Source: Paenibacillus sp. RC67 (lineage in GTDB: Bacteria; Bacillota; Bacilli; Paenibacillales; NBRC-103111). Taken from it: a stretch of 64,000 nucleotides of DNA. The DNA lies in NCBI RefSeq assembly GCF_030020805.1, contig NZ_CP125098.1:4611501-4675500 (forward strand), read 5' to 3'. The notes below the pieces were generated by a model. It had not been told where the DNA came from. It did not search any database and saw nothing but the letters and a program-made list of their open reading frames with translations. Each line of letters starts with the position of its first letter. The first letter of the stretch is position 1. Positions 25,328 to 32,758 of the stretch are shown here, piece by piece. The translations under genes and the position numbers were made by a program.

Positions 25328-26197
25328 TTATCCGTTCACTTTGGACTGGACCGCAGTCCGTTTTGCTGCTTCCAATGTATTGCGAAGCAGTACCGTTATC
25401 GTCATTGGACCTACACAGCCTGGAACTGGTGTAATGTAGCTTGCTGTATCAAGAACATCGTCAAAATCAACATCTCCAGCGAGCTTCCCCGTATCCAAAC
25501 GGTTAATGCCGACATCGACAACGACAGCCCCCGGCTTCACATGTTCTTTTTTGATCATTTTCGGCTTGCCCACAGCTGCTACCAAAATATCAGCTTGGCG
25601 AGTAATCTCCGCCATATTAGGAGTTTTGGAATGCACTACCGTTACTGTAGCGTTTTCTCTTAGCAGCAAAATAGCCATTGGCTTACCTACAATGTTGCTT
25701 CTACCGATAACAACAGCATGTTTACCTGCAATTTCGACTCCTACGCGTTTGAGGATATCAATAACTCCCGCAGGTGTACATGGAGCAGGGCCTTCTTTCC
25801 CTATCATTAGATTACCCACATTCACAGGATGGAAACAGTCTGCATCCTTTTCAACGGCAATCGCTTCAACAATTTTTTCTTCCGAAATATGTTTAGGTAA
25901 GGGAGATTGAACAAGAATCCCGTGAATTTTCTCATTTCCGTTCAACTGCTCGATCAAAGCTAATACATCGGCTTCGGGAGTGTTTTCCGGAAGACTGTGC
26001 ACTTCGGAATAAATACCTGCTTCTTCGCAGGCTTTGGCTTTATTACGAACATAAACATGGGAAGCTGGATCATCACCGACAATTACAACAGCAAGACCCG
26101 GCTGACAACCCGTTTGCTTCAGCTGTTCCACTTCTTCCTTGATTTGTGTTCGATAGGCACTTACAATCTCTTTTCCGTTAATGACCTGCGCAGGCAT
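25328..26197 (-). CDS. folD: Bifunctional methylene-THF dehydrogenase/cyclohydrolase FolD
   Basis: 289 residues, normal for the family. Catalytic Lys in YVRNKAKACEEAGI (near 56), the substrate loop VQSPLPKH, and the NADP-binding VIGRSNIVGKPMA and PVPGCVGPMT motifs are visible. It interconverts methylene-, methenyl- and formyl-tetrahydrofolate. It follows nusB by 47 nt and leads into xseA, the B. subtilis order. Confidence 0.95.
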   Translation of the reverse strand: MPAQVINGKEIVSAYRTQIKEEVEQLKQTGCQPGLAVVIVGDDPASHVYVRNKAKACEEAGIYSEVHSLPENTPEADVLALIEQLNGNEKIHGILVQSPLPKHISEEKIVEAIAVEKDADCFHPVNVGNLMIGKEGPAPCTPAGVIDILKRVGVEIAGKHAVVIGRSNIVGKPMAILLLRENATVTVVHSKTPNMAEITRQADILVAAVGKPKMIKKEHVKPGAVVVDVGINRLDTGKLAGDVDFDDVLDTASYITPVPGCVGPMTITVLLRNTLEAAKRTAVQSKVNG

Positions 26198-26244
26198 GAA
26201 GAAATTCCCCTCTCAACGATGTGTGGTAAACATCCAATCAACGA

Positions 26245-26697
26245 TTACAGACTTTTCGTCTTAATGCTGTCAAGCTCCTTGATCATCTTCCCGAGAACTC
26301 CATTTACGAACTTACCGGATTCGTCCGATCCAAAATGTTTTGCCAATTCAATGGCTTCATTGACGACTACCTTAGAAGGGACATCATCACGATAAACCAT
26401 TTCATAAGTAGCCAATCTTAAAATTTCACGATCCACTTTGGATAGCCTGTCCATTTTGTACCCTTTCAAGTAATCCATCAACAGCTCATCAATCCGTTCC
26501 TTGTGGGACACTGTACCTTCAACCAGCTCCAGGATGTCCTCGGTAGCGATTTTGTCCTGCTCCTTGGTCAGCTGTGCCTCGTCCTCCGTCTGCGCTTCTT
26601 CCACTACGTGTGCAATAGCAACATTTGCGCTAACTTCGTTCATTTCCATTTGGTACAGGCTTTGGAGCGCCAGTTCCCTTGCCAATCTGCGTCTCAT
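26245..26697 (-). CDS. nusB: Transcription antitermination factor NusB
   Basis: 150 residues, all-helical. The N-terminal arginine-rich MRRRLARELALQSLYQMEMN and the C-terminal EAIELAKHFGSDESGKFVNGVLG are family hallmarks. NusB with NusE binds boxA RNA and supports rRNA antitermination. An acidic insertion of about 20 residues (AQTEDEAQLTKEQDKIATED) lies after residue 34. The ATG follows an AGGAGG that ends a hairpin repeat element. Confidence 0.95.
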   Translation of the reverse strand: MRRRLARELALQSLYQMEMNEVSANVAIAHVVEEAQTEDEAQLTKEQDKIATEDILELVEGTVSHKERIDELLMDYLKGYKMDRLSKVDREILRLATYEMVYRDDVPSKVVVNEAIELAKHFGSDESGKFVNGVLGKMIKELDSIKTKSL

Positions 26698-26708
26698 TAA
26701 ATATGTTT

Positions 26709-26794
26709 CCTCCTAAGGGCTTTCCTGAAAGGAAAGCCGTCTTCGTAAGCATAGGCTTTGGCTTTTCGTAAAAAAAGCCTTGTTCATATGCATG
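26709..26794 (-). repeat. Hairpin-SD repeat element in front of nusB (two units)
   Basis: Proximal unit on the minus strand: ATGCTTACGAAG (26741-26752), an 8-bp hairpin GGCTTTCC/GGAAAGCC (26718-26738), then CTTAGGAGG, the nusB SD. The distal unit has a diverged conserved box (CATGCATATGAACAAGG) and hairpin GGCTTTT/AAAAGCC (26760-26779). Confidence 0.8.
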
Positions 26795-26810
26795 TTCTTC
26801 TTAGTCAAAC

Positions 26811-26840
26811 AAAAAAATCCTTGGAAAGAACCAGGGATTT
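26811..26840 (-). terminator. Terminator of the asp23-amaP operon
   Basis: Stem AAATCCCTGG / CCAAGGATTT (10 bp, one mismatch), 6-nt loop, followed by seven T residues on the minus strand, directly after the DUF2273 gene. Confidence 0.85.
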
Positions 26841-27079
26841 CATCTAAACAATCTCCATTTGTCCATTAACCAGCGCCACATTTCTTTAACGGGAATCGCC
26901 GTTTCGCCGCGATCGACTCTTTTCCCTATATGATAACAAGTATATACGATAAGGACAAAAATTAACATATCCCATAGTCCACAAATCAAATAGATGATTC
27001 CGAGCAGCACTCCGATGATGGACAGCATCGTTTTGCCTCTATGATTTGCCCATAGTTGTTCCCACAGCCGTATCCACAT
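26840..27079 (-). CDS. DUF2273 small membrane protein of the AmaP-Asp23 operon
   Basis: 79 residues with two hydrophobic segments (about 18-36 and 38-52) and basic/aromatic ends (MWRWLMDKWRLFR). DUF2273 proteins regularly follow amaP and asp23 genes and probably belong to the same membrane-associated assembly. It begins 14 nt after amaP and is the last gene before a strong terminator. Function is unknown. Confidence 0.8.
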   Translation of the reverse strand: MWIRLWEQLWANHRGKTMLSIIGVLLGIIYLICGLWDMLIFVLIVYTCYHIGKRVDRGETAIPVKEMWRWLMDKWRLFR

Positions 27080-27093
27080 CTAGGAGCTCACCT

Positions 27094-27654
27094 CTATTCC
27101 ACTCTACTTTTAAAAGTGGGGGATGCTTGTTGAATATTGGCTACAAAAACAGTGACTACAGCAACAGGGATACCTGTAATTTCTTCAATATGCTCTTTGA
27201 TCCCAGACTGCATTTCCTCGGTCAACTGCGGAATAGAGCTTTCTCCATCTACAATTGCACGAATAATAATCTCCAAGCCAGCAGGACTTACCTTTACACG
27301 GGCTTTCAGATCCTTAACGCCACGAGCGCGACGAGCAGCCTTCAGCGCAAGATTTTCTACCGTTTCCATAGAAATACGAATGTCGCCGTAATCCGTACGT
27401 TGATCAATGGATGGAACATTGGACTTGCCTCTGCGCACCGATACAAACAAGAAACGAATACTGATCAATGCGAAGATAACCGTTATAGCAATGAAGACAA
27501 GTGCCGTGTCCATATCGTAATATACGTCATATGTAAAGGTTTTGGTCTTTTCAAAAGAAATCCATCCGAATGCGCAAAATAGCATAATAACGCATCCGAT
27601 CAAAACAGCCAGACTAAAAATGAATAAAAGCAATCTGTCAATTACTTTGATCAC
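27094..27654 (-). CDS. amaP: Alkaline-shock membrane anchor protein AmaP
   Basis: 186 residues from GTG 27654 (MIKVIDRLLLFIFSLAVLIG), which has AAGGAGT 8 nt upstream; the frame extends upstream through the hairpin toward asp23 but without a site. Two N-terminal transmembrane helices (about 7-30 and 48-75) precede an Asp23-like cytoplasmic domain (GDIRISMETVENLALKAARR). In Staphylococcus AmaP anchors Asp23 to the membrane. The protein lies between asp23 and the DUF2273 gene. Confidence 0.85.
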   Translation of the reverse strand: MIKVIDRLLLFIFSLAVLIGCVIMLFCAFGWISFEKTKTFTYDVYYDMDTALVFIAITVIFALISIRFLFVSVRRGKSNVPSIDQRTDYGDIRISMETVENLALKAARRARGVKDLKARVKVSPAGLEIIIRAIVDGESSIPQLTEEMQSGIKEHIEEITGIPVAVVTVFVANIQQASPTFKSRVE

Positions 27655-27681
27655 ACAACCGGACTCCTTCCGAATTAGAGG

Positions 27682-27709
27682 AAACCCCCTTACGGCTTGA
27701 AGGGGGTTT
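27682..27709 (-). promoter_or_regulatory. Intercistronic hairpin between asp23 and amaP
   Basis: A perfect 10-bp stem AAACCCCCTT / AAGGGGGTTT with an 8-nt loop lies just after the asp23 stop. No T-run follows (CCTCTAATTC on the minus strand), so it is more likely an mRNA-stability or partial attenuation element than a terminator. Confidence 0.65.
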
Positions 27710-27730
27710 GCCAAGAGCATATTTACGTGT

Positions 27731-28141
27731 CTACTTGACTCTGTTTGGCGTAACTTCGACCTCTTCCACTTTGTCTGCACCCTTGAAGATAACATCGTGA
27801 ATATGTACATTAACTTGCACAACACTCAAGCCTGTCATTGATTCTATTGCGTGCTTAACATTTTGCTGCACACCAGAAGCCACTTCCGGAATTCTAGTGC
27901 CGAATTCAATCACTATCGAAACATCAATGGCTGCTTCACGTTGACCTACATCCACTTTAACGCCCTTGGACATATTTTTGCGGCCCAGAAGCTCAGCAAT
28001 ACCGCCTGCAAATCCACCGCTCATCCCAGCTACGCCAGGTACCTCGATGGTAGCCATTCCAGCAATGATCTCGATTACCTCAGGAGCAATTTGTATCGTG
28101 CCCATGTCGGTTTTTTCATAATCGGCAGCAATGATTGTCAT
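27731..28141 (-). CDS. Asp23/Gls24 family envelope stress response protein (YqhY)
   Basis: 136 residues from ATG 28141, with AAGGAGG upstream; the frame back to 28180 crosses the repeat element. The Asp23 signature is clear: GTIQIAPEVIEIIAGMAT, VPGVAGMSGG, and a GVKVDVGQREAAIDVSIVIEFG strand pair. In B. subtilis YqhY is linked to control of acetyl-CoA carboxylase, and here too it lies directly downstream of accC. It is followed by amaP and DUF2273. The stop is followed by a strong hairpin. Confidence 0.9.
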   Translation of the reverse strand: MTIIAADYEKTDMGTIQIAPEVIEIIAGMATIEVPGVAGMSGGFAGGIAELLGRKNMSKGVKVDVGQREAAIDVSIVIEFGTRIPEVASGVQQNVKHAIESMTGLSVVQVNVHIHDVIFKGADKVEEVEVTPNRVK

Positions 28142-28149
28142 AAAAGGAT

Positions 28150-28217
28150 CCTCCTTGGAAGTTTTGCGATAGCAAAACATACTTAGTAGACGCTGAAAGG
28201 CAAAGACCTTAACGGCT
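28150..28217 (-). repeat. Diverged hairpin-SD repeat element in front of asp23
   Basis: On the minus strand a 7-bp hairpin GTTTTGC-tatc-GCAAAAC (28161-28178) is followed by TTCCAAGGAGG, the asp23 SD. The conserved 12-mer is degenerate (GTCTACTAAGTA). A second imperfect hairpin (GGTAAAG/CTTTGCC) lies upstream. Confidence 0.65.
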
Positions 28218-28339
28218 TTACCTACAGCTTGCCAACATGCAGCCTATATTCAGCGCTTACTTTATGCATATGCGTCATTTCACAAAACTTGTCTTATCGA
28301 TTACTATACCATTATCCTAAATATATGACAAACGAGGGA

Positions 28340-29698
28340 TTACGAATTAGGATCGTTCACATCATGCTCTTCCAGGAACTTAATGTCAAAATCACCGGCG
28401 ATAAACTTCTTGTGCTCCAGCAATTTTAAGTGAAAAGGAATGGTAGAGTGGATGCCCTCAATCGTAAACTCCGACAATGCCCTTTTCATACGCTGAATCG
28501 CTTCATCACGGTCTTTACCCCATACGATCAGCTTCGCAATCATTGAATCGTAGTGCGGTGAAATAGTATACCCGGGGTACGCAGCACTATCAACACGCAC
28601 ACCGAATCCACCCGGTGCTAAATAGAATTGAATTTGACCTGCTGAAGGCATAAAATTACGAGTCGAGTCTTCAGCATTGATCCGGCACTCAATGGACCAG
28701 CCATTGATCTGTACATCTTCTTGTGAGAAGGAAAGAGGCTCTCCCTCTGCAACATGAATCATTTCCTTAATAATATCAATCCCCGTAATCAATTCCGTTA
28801 CCGGATGTTCCACCTGAATACGAGTGTTCATTTCCATAAAGTAAAACTGACCATCGGCTCCTAACAAGAATTCGAGCGTTCCTGCACCAGAGTAGTTAAC
28901 CGCTTGTGCCGCACGAACAGCCGCTTCACCCATTTGGGCGCGAGTTTCAGGTGTCAGGATGGAGCAAGGAGCTTCCTCGACCAATTTTTGACGTCTGCGC
29001 TGCACCGAACAATCGCGCTCGCCAAGATGAACGACATTGCCATGCTTGTCAGCCAGAATCTGGATCTCCACATGCTTCATACCAGTCAAATACTTTTCCA
29101 AATAGACGCCTGCGTTACCAAAAGCTTTTTGGGCTTCTTGTTGTGCGGTCGTAATTTGTTGGATCAGCATTTCTTCGTTGTCCGCAATACGGATGCCTTT
29201 ACCTCCGCCGCCTGCAGTAGCCTTGATGATAACTGGATACCCGATTTCACGTCCAAGACGGATCGCTTCCTCCATATCTTCAACAAGCCCGTCCGAACCA
29301 GGGATAACAGGGACATTGGCTTCTTTCATCGTTTGCTTGGCAACGGACTTGTCCCCCATTCTGCTAATAGCATTGGCAGAAGGGCCGATAAAAGTAATAT
29401 TGCAGCTTTCACAAATCTCTGCGAAATCCGCATTTTCAGCTAGGAATCCGTAGCCGGGATGTATTGCATCCGTCTCGGTCAAAGTAGCGACACTTAAGAT
29501 ATTGGTCAAATTTAGATAGCTGTCTTTGGATAATGTCGGTCCGATGCAGTATGCTTCGTCCGCTAGACGAACGTGAAGCGCATCACGATCCGCTTCAGAA
29601 TATACGGCAACTGTTGATATTCCCATTTCTTGACAAGCTCTTATTATGCGTACCGCGATTTCTCCTCGGTTGGCGATAAGTATTTTTTGAAACTTCAC
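28340..29698 (-). CDS. accC: Acetyl-CoA carboxylase, biotin carboxylase subunit
   Basis: 452 residues, normal length. N-terminal MKFQKILIANRGEIAVRIIR, the ATP-grasp glycine loop KATAGGGGKGIR near 160-170, ERDCSVQRRRQKLVEE, and the catalytic EMNTRIQVEHPVTE are all present. It carboxylates the biotin on AccB, the first half-reaction of malonyl-CoA synthesis. It starts at GTG 29698 with GGAGGAG upstream. It follows accB after a 129-nt gap filled by three hairpin repeat units. Confidence 0.96.
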   Translation of the reverse strand: MKFQKILIANRGEIAVRIIRACQEMGISTVAVYSEADRDALHVRLADEAYCIGPTLSKDSYLNLTNILSVATLTETDAIHPGYGFLAENADFAEICESCNITFIGPSANAISRMGDKSVAKQTMKEANVPVIPGSDGLVEDMEEAIRLGREIGYPVIIKATAGGGGKGIRIADNEEMLIQQITTAQQEAQKAFGNAGVYLEKYLTGMKHVEIQILADKHGNVVHLGERDCSVQRRRQKLVEEAPCSILTPETRAQMGEAAVRAAQAVNYSGAGTLEFLLGADGQFYFMEMNTRIQVEHPVTELITGIDIIKEMIHVAEGEPLSFSQEDVQINGWSIECRINAEDSTRNFMPSAGQIQFYLAPGGFGVRVDSAAYPGYTISPHYDSMIAKLIVWGKDRDEAIQRMKRALSEFTIEGIHSTIPFHLKLLEHKKFIAGDFDIKFLEEHDVNDPNS

Positions 29699-29705
29699 TA
29701 AGATT

Positions 29706-29826
29706 CTCCTCCTGAGAGCTTTGCGTAAGCAAAGCTTTCTTCGAAAGCATGACTATTGAGTTTTGCATACGCAAAACTAACGTCGTAAGCATGACTTGAT
29801 GTTTTGCCAGAAGCAAAACGCTTGAC
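29706..29826 (-). repeat. Triple hairpin repeat array between accB and accC
   Basis: Three units in tandem on the minus strand. Hairpins: AGCTTTGC/GCAAAGCT (29717-29736), GTTTTGC/GCAAAAC (29760-29777) and GTTTTGC/GCAAAAC (29801-29819), loops of 4-5 nt. Each of the two proximal units is preceded by CATGCTT-CGA-G (29739-29751, 29781-29793). The proximal unit ends CTCAGGAGG, the accC SD. The array fills the whole intergenic space. Confidence 0.85.
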
Positions 29827-29827
29827 C

Positions 29828-30319
29828 TTAAAGAGGTCTAACCAGGAACAAAGGTTGGCCGTACTCAACCAACTGACCGTTTTCAACCAGTACGTCGACG
29901 ATCTCGCCTTTGATTTCTGCTTCGATTTCGTTCATAAGCTTCATAGCTTCGATAATGCATACAACCGATTTTTCTTTTACCGAGCTGCCTTTGGCAACAA
30001 AAACTGCGGCGCCTGGCGACGGAGCTTCATAGAATGTTCCCACCATTGGGGATACGATAGTATGTAATCCTGCTTCCTGCTTGGATGCCGCTGGTGAGCT
30101 TTCTGTAACCGTAGCTTGTACTGCCGGCTGTTGAATGGACTGTTGTCCTATAACTGGAGCAAAAGCTTGCTGAACCGGAGCTGCTGTAACGACAACAGAT
30201 TCCGTTTTATTAGGTTTACGAATTGTAAGGCGGGAGCCTTCGCTTTCAATTTCCAATTCATGTAATGAGCTTTGATCAATAAGCTGTATCAATTCTTTAA
30301 TTTCGTTTAATTTAAACAC
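29828..30319 (-). CDS. accB: Acetyl-CoA carboxylase biotin carboxyl carrier protein
   Basis: 163 residues from GTG 30319, which has AAGGAG 8 nt upstream and gives MFKLNEIKELIQLID; GTG 30328 is too close to that site. The biotinylation motif EAMKLMNEI places biotin on K127. A Gln/Ala/Pro-rich linker (about 45-85) joins the N-terminal helix to the biotinyl domain. It carries the carboxyl group from AccC to the carboxyltransferase. It is the first gene of accB-accC-yqhY, downstream of the spoIIIA terminator. Confidence 0.94.
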   Translation of the reverse strand: MFKLNEIKELIQLIDQSSLHELEIESEGSRLTIRKPNKTESVVVTAAPVQQAFAPVIGQQSIQQPAVQATVTESSPAASKQEAGLHTIVSPMVGTFYEAPSPGAAVFVAKGSSVKEKSVVCIIEAMKLMNEIEAEIKGEIVDVLVENGQLVEYGQPLFLVRPL

Positions 30320-30360
30320 AAGATTCACTCCTTCAACGATGGTGAAACAACGACGTTGTT

Positions 30361-30366
30361 ATTATA
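30361..30366 (-). promoter_or_regulatory. Likely -10 box of accB
   Basis: A perfect TATAAT on the minus strand lies about 42 nt upstream of the accB start, with no recognisable -35 hexamer. It is placed as expected for an accBC promoter. Confidence 0.4.
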
Positions 30367-30442
30367 ACACAATCTTACTTGAAGAAAAGAGTTTATTGTA
30401 ACATACTTTTTCCACAAGACGAATGAACTCATTACAATAAAA

Positions 30443-30473
30443 AACTCCCGCCAGGCGGAAGCCGGCGAGAATT
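30443..30473 (-). terminator. Terminator of the spoIIIA operon
   Basis: GC-rich hairpin AATTCTCGCCGGC-ttcc-GCCTGGCGGGAG with small internal mismatch, followed by TTTTTTATTG on the minus strand, just after spoIIIAH. Confidence 0.85.
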
Positions 30474-30488
30474 TTTCATTAACTCACA

Positions 30489-31280
30489 TTATGGAATATA
30501 CTGAACTACGATTTTGTCTGCTCCTACATTCATTTCCTGCATTACTTTTTCGACAATGCTGACGGCTTGACTTTTTTCCAGCTTATTGCTTTGAACCGTC
30601 ACTCTCCATTTGGAAGCTTCTTGTGTAATTACAGCTTGCGGGAAGTCTTTCATCAGGTTTTCTTCCAGGTTGGATATTTTGGTTTCATTGTCTTGAAGCT
30701 TTTGCAGCTCGGCTGCGGCATTCGCTGCTGCCTCTTGGGTTTGTTTCGAGTCAGAAAGAATCGTTACCCATTTCTCGGATTGCTTAGCGATATCCTCATC
30801 ACGCTTCAAGCCGAGATTGATGAAGTAGTCCACGCCGGATTTGGCTTGTGTTTGCACTTGCTGTAGTACTTTGGCGTCGGCTGGGCTTACTTGTTCATTT
30901 GCTTTACTAGTGGACTGACTGTTAGTGGTTGTATCCGTTTTTGCTTTAGTATCTGTTTTGGCATTAGATGGGGTGTCCGTTTTCACGCTGCTTGCTTTTT
31001 GATCAGGGGTCTGTTGTACAGCTCCCGACTGTTTGGCTTCAGGTGCGGTTGCATTCGATTTAGTATCCGTTTTCGTGTCGGATTTAGTATCAGACGGTGT
31101 TTGTTTGACGTTCAGATCGTTTGTGTTAACTACAATTTCTTTGGCCGTAGGACTGTTTGCCGTCGTTGATGAGCTCATTTCCAGCTTGCTCACATCTTCC
31201 GTGAACAAATAATAAGCGGACAGAACGACCATTAAACTAAGCATGGAAACTAACCAAATTGTTTGTCTTTTCGTATTCAT
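30489..31280 (-). CDS. spoIIIAH: Stage III sporulation protein SpoIIIAH
   Basis: 263 residues. One N-terminal transmembrane helix (about 8-27), a long linker of low complexity rich in Asp-Thr-Lys repeats (about 45-125), then a C-terminal YscJ/FliF-like ring-building domain. In the mother-cell membrane it binds forespore SpoIIQ, forming the channel across the intermembrane space. The linker is longer and more repetitive than in B. subtilis (218 residues as recalled). It is the last gene of the operon. Confidence 0.92.
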   Translation of the reverse strand: MNTKRQTIWLVSMLSLMVVLSAYYLFTEDVSKLEMSSSTTANSPTAKEIVVNTNDLNVKQTPSDTKSDTKTDTKSNATAPEAKQSGAVQQTPDQKASSVKTDTPSNAKTDTKAKTDTTTNSQSTSKANEQVSPADAKVLQQVQTQAKSGVDYFINLGLKRDEDIAKQSEKWVTILSDSKQTQEAAANAAAELQKLQDNETKISNLEENLMKDFPQAVITQEASKWRVTVQSNKLEKSQAVSIVEKVMQEMNVGADKIVVQYIP

Positions 31281-31320
31281 TTCTTTATTCCTCCTTGAAA
31301 TGGGTTTTATATTTTAATTG

Positions 31321-31956
31321 TTATTGCTTACGGGGTAATATAGAAATCTTGTTGGCGGGAACGTCCAGTCCCCTTTCCACTGCTTCTGTAATCATTTTTT
31401 TGACGGTCAAATTCTCAGCGCCTTTAGCAACAACCAAGACTCCCCTTATTTTTGGCTTGATGTATTTTTGAACGAGTGGCTGCTTGCCGTTCGATACTTC
31501 ATATAGAACGACCTCGCCGCTGCGTGTAACATCGGTGATATGACGGGTCGCGCCATGCTGATCTTTTTCATTCGTCACCTGTTGGGTTTCCTTTGTATTC
31601 CGTTCTACGGTTACCTCCTCGGTCGAATCAATCGTCACCAGCACCTCCACCTCGCCAACACCAACGATTTTCGTCAAAATGTCCTTCAATTGGCTTTCGT
31701 ACGCATCTTCATAATCTCTGAAAGCTGTACGCTCTTTATTGGCAGAAGCAGTAAACGTCGGTTGAGTCTGCGGGTCCGGAGATGCCCTCCCTTCATTGAT
31801 GGGGTCAACATCCTTCACTGTAATGAAAGAATTGAGAATCATAAATGCTGCTCCCACAAGCCCCAGCAGGATTAACCAGCGAAACGTCTTTACTCGCTTT
31901 GTTCCGTTCGGCCCTCCGCCTAACCAAGTCTCCATCCATTTCATAAAGCCACCCAT
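31321..31956 (-). CDS. spoIIIAG: Stage III sporulation protein SpoIIIAG
   Basis: 211 residues from ATG 31956, with AGGAGG 9 nt upstream; the frame back to 31977 contains that site. One transmembrane helix (about 26-46, WLILLGLVGAAFMILNSFI) and a C-terminal ring-forming domain related to YscJ/FliF, with a beta-triangle-type insertion (about 90-150). In B. subtilis it forms the large ring of the SpoIIIA-SpoIIQ feeding tube. It lies between AF and AH as usual. Confidence 0.93.
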   Translation of the reverse strand: MGGFMKWMETWLGGGPNGTKRVKTFRWLILLGLVGAAFMILNSFITVKDVDPINEGRASPDPQTQPTFTASANKERTAFRDYEDAYESQLKDILTKIVGVGEVEVLVTIDSTEEVTVERNTKETQQVTNEKDQHGATRHITDVTRSGEVVLYEVSNGKQPLVQKYIKPKIRGVLVVAKGAENLTVKKMITEAVERGLDVPANKISILPRKQ

Positions 31957-31990
31957 CGGTTCACACCTCCTTAGCATCGGGTTGCGCTGC

Positions 31991-32728
31991 TTATGACTTC
32001 AGTTTATCTGCTGTTACATCGACGAAAATTTGATTGAGCGGTACCTGCCACTCCTTGTTAATGGACATCCGAATTTGAGTCCTTTCCTGCTCATAGGCAC
32101 TAACTGCGGCAGATTGCTCGTTATTGTCTTTGGCCGGTGGTGTCTTGCTGTCGGTAGAGATTTGGACGGTAACCGGCTTGACGGGTTCAATTGTGACACT
32201 TTTCACTGGCACCGATCCCTTCTCTTTTGGAGCTGCCGTGGTCGTTTCTCTTGGAGTTACATTGACATCCACCCTAACAATTTGCAGCTGTCCGCTGCTG
32301 TCTTTGGCCGTTTGGACCTTAACATTCTGCACTTCCATTGCGGCTGTTTGTTCGATGCCCCGTTTCATCAAATCTTCGATTTGCTGCTGGGCAATCCGTT
32401 GTGACTGCTGCTCCTGCTGGGCTTTCAATTGCTCCGCCTGCTGTTGAATACTTCCCAGCGACGCCATTTGGCTGGAATCACCTTGAGCTAGGTTCGATCC
32501 GAATAAGCCGCCTCCCTTAGTGTTCATCGCATCCGCCAGCAGCTGGTCGAGCGGAACATTTTTTTGAAAAATCGAGAGTAAAGGCTGGAGCAGGATTAAC
32601 AAAATGAACAAGCTGATAACGGTTTTGACGTAGCGCTGCATCGATTGGCTCGGCAGCAGGATGTCCACAAACGTGGCAAGCAGGATGATGAGTACGATGG
32701 ATTTAAGCCAACCGCCTAACCATTCCAT
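31991..32728 (-). CDS. spoIIIAF: Stage III sporulation protein SpoIIIAF
   Basis: 245 residues from ATG 32728 (MEWLGGWLKSIVLIILLATF), with GAGGGG about 8 nt upstream; GTG 32737 lies too near that site. Two N-terminal transmembrane helices (about 8-28 and 35-55) precede a Gln-rich region and a C-terminal ring-building motif domain. It is a ring component of the SpoIIIA complex. The Gln-rich stretch (QQQAEQLKAQQEQQSQRIAQ) suggests a coiled coil. Confidence 0.92.
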   Translation of the reverse strand: MEWLGGWLKSIVLIILLATFVDILLPSQSMQRYVKTVISLFILLILLQPLLSIFQKNVPLDQLLADAMNTKGGGLFGSNLAQGDSSQMASLGSIQQQAEQLKAQQEQQSQRIAQQQIEDLMKRGIEQTAAMEVQNVKVQTAKDSSGQLQIVRVDVNVTPRETTTAAPKEKGSVPVKSVTIEPVKPVTVQISTDSKTPPAKDNNEQSAAVSAYEQERTQIRMSINKEWQVPLNQIFVDVTADKLKS

Positions 32729-32758
32729 GTCGATCACCCCTCTCTAGCCAAATGGTAA

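Noticed and set aside
28904..29443. A 179-residue plus-strand reading frame
   Set aside because: It runs antisense to the strongly conserved accC and has no ribosome binding site; it is a by-product of codon use.
29706..29826. Three regularly spaced palindromic repeats resembling a tiny CRISPR array
   Set aside because: The units are imperfect, the spacing is part of the repeat and no cas gene is present. Equivalent units stand singly before other genes, so they belong to the hairpin-SD family.
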